From: Podospora bellae-mahoneyi
Taxonomy: Eukaryota; Ascomycota; Sordariomycetes; Sordariales; Podosporaceae
Assembly (NCBI RefSeq): GCF_035222275.1
Contig: NW_026946360.1
Span: 248,001-312,000, forward strand
Length of the DNA stretch: 64,000 bases
Direction of reading: 5' to 3'
The translations under genes and the position numbers were made by a program. The notes below the pieces were generated by a model that saw only the letters and a program-made list of their open reading frames with translations, was not told the DNA's origin and searched no databases. Positions within the stretch are counted from its first letter, which is position 1, and each line of letters opens with the position of its first letter. This document shows, piece by piece, positions 56,994 through 64,000 of the stretch.

Positions 56994-58357
56994 TGTGCTT
57001 CTGTTTGCTGAATCTTTGGTATCCTGTTGGGTAGCAGAGATTGCTTGGAAAACGGAAATCGACAAGGACAGGAAAACGATGTTGACCTGGAAAGCTCCAG
57101 AGCATTGGCAAGGCCTTGCAATCGAAATCCACATCCACAAGACTGTTTGCAACCCGGCAGAAGCTGCATATCACGCTGCATGGCGTGCACCTTTCACGAT
57201 GCAGCGCCATTGGACATGCCACATCACGCAACATCAGAGGCAGGACGGCTGCAAACACTACGGAGCAGCATTAGTTGTGGTGCAGGTTTCAACGTTTACG
57301 GAACGGAATTTGGGGGGGGGGATCCTATTGGGAACTTCAGATCCCCGCTCCCGTCTCTAAGAGTATTTTGCTTGAAATCCCATCCACAATATCCCCTTGG
57401 AACACCTTCCTTAGTCATAACGACGTCGAGTCTCCAAGCAAGCGTTCTACACATCAAGGCCTGGGCAAAGAGAAGGCAGCCGAAAACTGCTGTTGTCTAG
57501 TTGGGCAAGCGACGAGCGACTTATGCAGGGCATTTTTGCACCAAGCCGGAGTTGGACTGGTTGCAAACCTCAGCCCACTGTTCTGCCCCGGATACCTTCC
57601 GATGGGATCATAGGCTCTCTGACACTTGAGAGTCCCTTTTGGGCCCTGGTTGTCTTGAAAAGCGTCTTAGTACAATACCTGTTGGTCATTCGTGCACGTC
57701 ACGCCGATCCGTTCTTGGAGTGTCACCTGCTTTACCTAAACTGCCACTGACACCGCAAGAGGCCAATGGGACAAACAACCCCGTGGAGGAGCGGGGCCTT
57801 GAACAGTGCGAGCTGGAGGCTGAAGCGGGAGGCCAGTAATTGGTTTAGCGTGAGTGAGTAACAAGAGCTGAGGATGTAGCATATCGGTATAAGCCATACA
57901 GAAGAAAAACAGGAGCCACATCACCTCCATCCACTGTTCTCAAGGGATTGAGCATCGATTCTCGTATTTACACGCAGCAGAATGAGCGGTTCTGTAGATG
58001 TAAGGTATTAAAATACCTAATGATCTCATCAGCACCTGAAGGATACACATTGAAATGCTCCTCGTCTTAGAGTTTGTTGTTTTGTAGATGTTTATCGGCA
58101 GCGACCTTGTCCTCAGTGAAGCCCGGCAGTATGATCCCGCCCAACAAAACAAGAGAACAATACTTGCTGGTATTCATCCGACAGGGCCGTATCCGATTCC
58201 TAAAACGTGAGTGTTGAGTCTCGAAACAGAAAATTGATAAGTTGTCATGGCTTCCTCCAGCTGTCGCCGTCTGTCCGCCACCTGGTGTTCTGCTCAGGGG
58301 CTATCAGAGGTGCGGCTGAGATGGGTGTAACCAGCCCTCCTCGTTGCTCAAAAACAA
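56994..58357. other. 1.36-kb divergent intergenic region
   Basis: Between the DUF2841 gene (minus) and the HET gene (plus); holds both promoters. No other gene recognised. Confidence 0.55.
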
Positions 58358-60415
58358 ATGAATATGCCTACCAGGGTTGCGCTTCACAATCTTTTCCGGT
58401 CAGACTCGACAGTTTCCGAATGCCTGTCTGAATATGACAAGTCGGACGAGATCATGTCTACCAAAGAGATTTTTAAGCACTCCTCGTCGCTCCCTCCCGG
58501 CGAGATCCGGCTGCTGTCACTGGTCCCTTCTTCGTCAACGCTCAGCTTCCGCCTCATCACAACCCCACTTTCTTCTCCGGTTCCGTACCTCGCTCTCTCT
58601 TACGTCTGGGGAACACCCAAAACAGCGTCCGACTCATCTGCGCCATCAATCTTGGTAGACAACAAACCCTTCATTGTCACCCCAAATCTGCACTCGGCGC
58701 TCACCTCGCTTTTGACTCCTGAGCTGCAGTCCGGTCTGCCAATATGGGTAGATGCGGTCTGCATCAACCAAGTGGACAACGTCGAGAAAGAAGGCCAGAT
58801 TAAACAGATGGATCAGGTCTACCGCAACTGTGAAAGGGTTATTGTCCACCTTGGCGACAGTCCCAATCCCGACACGGCAAGAGCGGTGCAGCAGCTGAGA
58901 AGAGTGGGAAAGAAGGTGTGGGATGCTGACGCGGTCATCCTGCGGGAGCAGGATATGCAGCATTGGCCCAATTTCGACCATCTCGATGATGAACCTGAGG
59001 AAAAAAGGAGGCGAACTGCGATTAGAGACAAGATCTTCAAAATGATCAAGCAAGAGAGGGGGGGAATAACCTGGCCGCGCCCCAAGATTCCTGCTTCGGC
59101 AGCGTTGGATTTGTTCCATCGGCCTTGGTTCGGCCGGGCCTGGGTTATTCAGGAGCTTGTCATGGCACCGGACCATGAGCGAGGTGATGGCGGCTGCGTG
59201 TTTGCTGTTGGGGCGGAGAGGATCAGATGGGAGCATCTCTGGGCTGCGCATCTCTTCTTGGTCTTGTGGTTCATCTTGGAAGCAAGGTCGATCGGAAACG
59301 CAAAGACTTATCTCGGGAAACTGATTGCTTTTGGCGTCTATGTCAGAAGAACTGGCATGATTCCGAGAGCCTTCAGCTCCAGGGCGGCACAAACACTGGG
59401 TCTGAGGAAGAAGTACTTGCAAGGAGAGCTTGGCCTTCGCTTGAAGGACTTGCTTCTGCAGCTCTATGTTGGAGATTCCGGAGGCTTGTTAGGGTGTAGA
59501 TATCCCCAGGACAAGGTCAATGCATTGAGAGGGATGTCCAGTGACGGAGAAATGCTTGACAGGTTTATGACACCAGGGGCGGATTGGGTAGACGTCTACA
59601 CTTCATTGGCCAGGTATTTGTACGAAGATGGGGATCTAGGCTTTCTTGGTCTGTGTCGGCAGCGAAATCCCAGACTACCTTCTTGGGTCCCGGACTGGTC
59701 GCAACAACAACGTCCCCCGTGGCTGGGTTACAGCGGCGACAAGGGAATACCGCTCTACAATGCCGGGGGTGACACCAGAGCTGAGGTGCTTGCTAGGGGT
59801 GAAGATGGCCGCGTACTCGTACTCAAAGGCTACATCGTGGACACAATCCAAGATGTTGGATCTTTGTGGGTTGCTGACCTCGCCGACGATTTCAACTGGG
59901 AGTCGGCCAAGTTGCGTATCGATGATATTGACCGGTTCCTATCTCTCAGCGAGAAGTACACACCCCAGACGGCCAGGTGGCGTATAATGTCGGCCGACAA
60001 GGAACTGAACGATGTGATGCATCAACGGCGAGCCACCCAGGTGTCCCAAGAATTATTCGCGCTGTTGGAAAGCGCAACAAAACTATACGACCCCGGAGCT
60101 GATTCATTTGGAGTTTGGTACCTTACATACCGCAATGTTCTGACATCACTTTATGGAAGCCGAGCTTTTATTTCGAATAAAGGGTATGTCGGGCTGTGCC
60201 CAGGCACAGCGGATCTGGAAGACACGATTTTCATTCCCAGCGGGAGTCATTGCCCTTACGCCATCCGAAAGCAACCCGCCCTAGCCTCTGTCTCCGACGC
60301 GGAAGAAAGATGGGTATTGCTGGGTGAGGCATACGTCCATGGCATCATGGATGGGGAACTTGAACTGGGAAAGCCTACATCGGGCATCACCGCAAGCATG
60401 TTCTCACTGGCGTGA
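58358..60415 (+). CDS. HET-domain (heterokaryon incompatibility) protein
   Basis: Single exon, 685 aa. HET proteins trigger regulated cell death after fusion of unlike hyphae. The three hallmark blocks are present in order: YLALSYVWG (77-85), IWVDAVCINQ (129-138) and QVYRNCERVIVHLGD (153-167). The later family block is RPWFGRAWVIQELVMA (about 250). The C-terminal half continues through DKVNALRGMSSD, SLARYLYEDGDLGFL and PSWVPDWS and ends in a Gly-rich region typical of the solo HET architecture. No WD40, NACHT or ankyrin partner domain is seen. The start could be ATG 58358, 58364 or 58454; I used the first because nothing argues against it. Confidence 0.93.
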   Translation: MNMPTRVALHNLFRSDSTVSECLSEYDKSDEIMSTKEIFKHSSSLPPGEIRLLSLVPSSSTLSFRLITTPLSSPVPYLALSYVWGTPKTASDSSAPSILVDNKPFIVTPNLHSALTSLLTPELQSGLPIWVDAVCINQVDNVEKEGQIKQMDQVYRNCERVIVHLGDSPNPDTARAVQQLRRVGKKVWDADAVILREQDMQHWPNFDHLDDEPEEKRRRTAIRDKIFKMIKQERGGITWPRPKIPASAALDLFHRPWFGRAWVIQELVMAPDHERGDGGCVFAVGAERIRWEHLWAAHLFLVLWFILEARSIGNAKTYLGKLIAFGVYVRRTGMIPRAFSSRAAQTLGLRKKYLQGELGLRLKDLLLQLYVGDSGGLLGCRYPQDKVNALRGMSSDGEMLDRFMTPGADWVDVYTSLARYLYEDGDLGFLGLCRQRNPRLPSWVPDWSQQQRPPWLGYSGDKGIPLYNAGGDTRAEVLARGEDGRVLVLKGYIVDTIQDVGSLWVADLADDFNWESAKLRIDDIDRFLSLSEKYTPQTARWRIMSADKELNDVMHQRRATQVSQELFALLESATKLYDPGADSFGVWYLTYRNVLTSLYGSRAFISNKGYVGLCPGTADLEDTIFIPSGSHCPYAIRKQPALASVSDAEERWVLLGEAYVHGIMDGELELGKPTSGITASMFSLA

Positions 60416-60562
60416 TTGGATTTGGTCTTCATTGCCATCATCATGGTAGTGCCCGAACGCCGTTAAATCAAAAGCCAGCCCATCCTAGTAGCCCAAACGC
60501 CTCCAATTAATGCATCTCACCCTCGAGTTCTCGGCCAACGTGCAGCCCTAGTCTCTGATCGT

Positions 60563-61616
60563 TCATATCCAAACCTGGTCATCGGCCCTGTTTGCCTCCA
60601 AGTACTCCAAAACTTCCCCATAATCCCGACAAACATGCTTCGCATCCCAGCCATCGCTCCCTGTAAAGTCCTCTGGAAACGTTGTGTGCTGCCCCTCCAG
60701 TGCAACATCACCGCAGCACATTATGCTCTGTCTCAGGTAATCAAAACAATGATTCAAATGCCACGCTCCCTCCTCTGGAAGCATGTCCAATCTGTTGGAC
60801 TCGTAGGCTGCTACCACCCCGGCAATGGTGTGAAGGCAGTGGATCTGATGGGTTACCGAGGTGGTGAAGGTTGACGATGGATACTCTTTCAGGGGGTGCG
60901 GGAGATTGTCAAATGAATCTTGGCCGTTGGAGGAGGTTTTGTTGACAGTCACGTAGCCGAGTCCGCCTGAGACTGACTGTCAGTATGGAAACAAAGAGAG
61001 CAACAGGTTGAGTACGCATACGAGGAACGATTCCCAGCCACTTCTTCCTGACGGCCTCGGTGAAAAAATCAGAGCTGTTGTCTGGGACGAAAAGAGGGTC
61101 GGGTTGGAAGGTTGTTATCTGTTGAGAGACTATGCACAATCGAAACTTAGCACGCAACGGCCCGGGTGTCTGTCTTGTCAGAATCAGGGGAGACATACAA
61201 TATGGCGCAAACCCGGTGATATCACCCCCTATTTCACCCTTTGCCCCTTCATTGTTTTGTTTCCCTGGCAGGATGGAATATTCCGGCCACCGCCTCTCAG
61301 CAACCAACACCAGAATCACCACCAGCATGACTGTGTCTAGAAGTGATCTGACGGACATGATAGTCTTGCACATCCATCTCCTCTTCTTTCTCGGTTGATT
61401 TGACTGGCATTGACATGATGTGGCAACATGTGCATGTTGTCGCCCCTCTGTATCAATAGCCCAAGACTTTTCCTCATGATCGTCGTTCATGAGCGCAGCT
61501 CTGGAGTTGTCGCTGCGCGCGTTTTGGGATGAAACATCAAATTCGTCATCGTGGTGGTGGTCGTCATTGTTGGGGAGATCGGTATAATACCGCGGTGAGG
61601 GTAGTGGCTGCATCAT
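60563..61616 (-). CDS. UstYa-like (DUF3328) protein
   Basis: Membrane-anchored oxidase family that in ustiloxin-type clusters modifies ribosomal peptides; some members act in other secondary pathways. Exons 61616-61199, 61129-61022 and 60966-60563 give 309 aa. One membrane helix (about 91-106, DTVMLVVILVLV) is preceded by a basic stretch (RKKRRWMC) and an acidic His-rich N-terminus. Splicing yields FSQQITTFQPDPLFVPDN and VPRGLGYVTV, both family features. Both HxxHC motifs are kept: HQIHCLH and HLNHCFDYLRQSIMCCGD. A Trp-rich tail with KHVCRDYGEVLEYLE closes the protein. No repeated precursor peptide with Lys-Arg sites is visible nearby, and its 3' end faces the HET gene. Confidence 0.9.
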
Positions 61617-62414
61617 GGTTCGTTTTGATGCTGGCAGAAAGTGCGGAGTAGCAGGTGTGGTATCGTCAAAGAGTTCAAGAAATAAGAATTGAGAAAGAAT
61701 AAAAGAAGCATTCTGCCTTTTGAGGATCTTTCGATCGAGTTGCCGATCAGGGGACCTGTCTCGGTCCGAGAGGGGTGGGCCAGCTCGGATGGTTCGTGTG
61801 TTCTTCCAAACGTGCAGCGTTTCAAAGACTGCCACCTGTAGCCAGACCTTGCCTGCGAGGTCGATTTCATGGTGCACATTTACGCAAAAAGATTCCGTTA
61901 CCGATGTGCAGAGACTCGTCGTGATCTTCAAGCTATCCAACCAAATGGGATCGAGAAAGGCGAACGGATGGTGAAGCTTGCGTTTCTCACAGTTGCTTGC
62001 GAGGGTTTCTTCGGTAGGGTCGCAATGTTGAGTCAAAAGAGGTTTTGCATCACCGGCTCACCGGTCTACGCAGACTTGTAAGATGTCATTTTATTGTAGT
62101 GGTTGAACAAATTGGGAGAGGTCGTCTGTCAGACCTCCCGGTGCAGCCGACCGGAGCCGACCGGAGCCCTTGAAGGTCGGCCCTGGGTCGGCCCCGGGCC
62201 GGTCCCTCGGAACAAACCCGGTTGGTAGGTACCACAACGTCGTCGGATCATGAACCCATGGAATTCGAAACGAAAATATATCGACTCATTTCTCTTTTAC
62301 TTATCCCAACTATAATACACTGCAACAATCTTCATCTCATCGGATCCAACAGCTACCAAACCAAAGCTGCGCTTGTGCGCGGTTACGCGTAGAGGGCCTT
62401 CAGGTAATGCCACC
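61617..62414. other. Gap between UstYa-like and AAA+ genes, with GC-rich repeats
   Basis: About 800 nt. At 62,145-62,210 a GC-rich cluster contains direct copies of GCCGACCGGA and related GGTCGGCC/GGCCCCGGGCC palindromes. No gene recognised. Confidence 0.5.
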
Positions 62415-64000
62415 TCAGATCTTCCCCCTCAAAGAGTTGAGGACAAGACCGACTTCATCAGGAAGTGTGTCCTGCTTCTCTACAACTTCAATCATCCCCA
62501 AATCGGCGTCAACGGTGATCGTGAAACAGGACTCCTCATCGTCTTCAGAGATCTCCTCCCGCGCAGCAAGGTACTGTGTAACCAATGGCAGCGCCACCTC
62601 GCTGTCAACGGTGTTGATGATGCTGCGTGCGCCCAGTTGATCATCATAACCTTGCGATGCCAGCACCTTGCAAACAGAGTAGCTGAAGGGAATCTGCAGC
62701 TTCATGTTTCCGACAGGGCGGTAGAGCTTCAAGTCGTCGCACAGCTTGACTGGGTGGGCCAGCTTCCGTCCCAAACGGTCCATTTCCTTGCATGCCACGG
62801 CTGCTTGCTCGGTAGGTGAAAAGGTGAGGAAGGGTATCACCGATGTGATGCGGCCAGTCAAGGGTGCCTGCGTGATGCGGTTAGACTACACGAGCTTCAA
62901 AGCTGACGAGGGAGCAACCCACGCCAAACTTCCCGATAGCTTCTTTCTTGATCATGGCCGACAACTTCTTCCCGAGCGCTCTCGCCTGATGTGATGCCCT
63001 CTTGTCAAGGCCAACAGTGTTGGTGAATAACTCACGGTAGTGAGTCTTGCAAAAGGAAAGGATGGTGTCGTCAAACGCATTGGTTGCGAGGATCCAGATG
63101 GTCTTGGAGCAATCCACGATCTGCTGGTTCCGACGGTCGAGGTACAGACCTGCAGGTATTGAAATAAGTTTTTGTCTAATAGGTGGGCGTCAAAATTCCT
63201 TTTTCTTACCGCTTTGGAAGGGAAGTAGCAGCGCTTCTTGCACGTTCGGCTGTGTTTTTTCAAACTCGTCGAGAAACACAATGGACCGCTGGCTTTTATG
63301 CTCGTCGAGGAAGTTGTTGACAACTGAGCCCTGTTCATAGCCTGCAAATGGAAAGAAGGGACCAAAGAGATCCATCGAGGTGCGCAAATTGGTGCAATCA
63401 ACTGTTTGGAGATCCAAAGACAGAAGCTTTCCCATGTTCTGCGCTAGCTCAGTCTTCCCATGGCCGCTAGGTCCTGCGAACAGCAAAATTATCGGTCGAT
63501 CAGCCCCCAAGGCTAGTTGGCTGTACACTCAAGATGTCAGGCTCATGCTTCACCATGTTCACGAGTGGTGTGGGTAGTAGGTAGGCCACCAACTTACGCC
63601 ATGAAGATCTCCACCAGCGACTGGCACGCCTGGGTTTGGCCCACAAGAAAGTAATGGACCCCCAACAGCCCGGTGGCCGAATGCTTCTTTGCGATAGCTT
63701 GATTGGCGCCAGAGAGCGGCTCGGTTATTGAGGCCCGGTGCAGAGCGTATCGCAGAGTGAAGCAAGAGTTCAACGCGTCCGTGAGCAATCGGCGAACAGG
63801 ACCCAAGACCCATCCAGTCTTGGCCTGCCTGAAGACTGCAAGCTCAGCATCGGAAGGGCCGGCCTCGGGAAGGTCTCGGTCGATGGGCAAATAAAATGGT
63901 GGAGGGACAGAGTCGATAGATGCACCAAGACTCAGAAGGGTGGCCACCATCACAGGCCCATCGGCCTTGGGGGACAAACAGCGAACCATAGCGTAGACCA
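62415..64000 (-). CDS. AAA+ ATPase of ClpB/Skd3 type (5' partial)
   Basis: Likely protein-disaggregating or remodelling ATPase. Visible exons are 64000-63598, 63520-63210, 63149-62923 and 62867-62415; the gene start lies beyond the right edge. The first visible part (ATLLSLGASIDSVPPPFYLP, then NSCFTLRYALHRASITEPLS) could be the end of an ankyrin-like or ClpB linker region. The AAA+ module follows: Walker A LLFAGPSGHGKTELA, Walker B SIVFLDEFEK, sensor 1 WILATNAFDD, and a C-terminal D2-small-like domain (FGAPLTGRITSVIPFLTFSP). The acceptor GTACAG at 63521 is needed to keep frame and gives FMAQLALGADRP. An arginine finger is not clear to me. It resembles mitochondrial CLPB (Skd3) in having one AAA+ module. 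Confidence 0.85.

Noticed and set aside
1-64000. CRISPR arrays, bacterial operons or viral genomes
   Set aside because: None seen; the only tandem repeats are the minisatellite and two-copy duplications, and genes have spliceosomal introns.

Overview
The window is nuclear DNA of a filamentous ascomycete, most likely a sordariomycete close to Chaetomium/Podospora/Neurospora. Genes carry short introns (about 50-115 nt) with GTANGT-type donors and CTAAC/CTGAC branch sites. Several products are typical of that group: a con-10 protein, a HET-domain protein, a UstYa-like protein, a DUF7924 relic and a very short Nup57. Gene models were joined by hand from reading frames, splice signals and family knowledge. 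Every intact multi-exon model keeps frame across all its junctions.

Positions 1-28,400 are a conserved housekeeping block: septin Cdc11 (5' end outside the window), RNase H1, a Bax-inhibitor-family protein (Bxi1), dynein light intermediate chain, a SPATA20/YyaL-like protein, a secreted CAP protein, a 4.9-kb gap, complex I subunit NDUFA8 (20.8 kDa type), nucleoporin Nup57, a tiny three-exon Tom5 gene, the glycine decarboxylase P protein (Gcv2) and ribosome assembly factor Sqt1. Three pairs are divergent and probably share promoter regions: Bxi1/dynein LIC, NDUFA8/Nup57 and Tom5/Gcv2. Mitochondrial functions are over-represented here (NDUFA8, Tom5, Gcv2).

Positions 28,400-64,000 are looser and more accessory, with long gaps, relics and lineage-specific genes. 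They hold a LINE-type RNase H relic, a secreted protein of nine Cys-rich repeats, a tRNA-Ala(AGC) with a 12-nt intron, a histidine phosphatase, a 1,171-aa zinc-cluster protein whose dioxygenase-like domain seems to have lost all its iron ligands, a zinc alcohol dehydrogenase, an RRM protein and con-10. Further on come a DUF7924 pseudogene, a 13-bp minisatellite, an AT-rich tract, an MFS transporter pseudogene, a degenerate kinase-like protein, a YDR124W-like (DUF2841) protein, a HET protein, a UstYa-like protein and an AAA+ ATPase of ClpB type that runs off the right edge.

The most notable items are the apparently metal-free dioxygenase-fold protein, the pseudokinase, the bacterial-looking Cys-rich repeat protein, the hidden Tom5 gene with a 10-nt first exon, and the decayed transporter and DUF7924 genes flanking a minisatellite. 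I saw no single coherent new defence or biosynthetic system. The HET, UstYa and AAA+ genes at the right end are adjacent but no functional link is visible.
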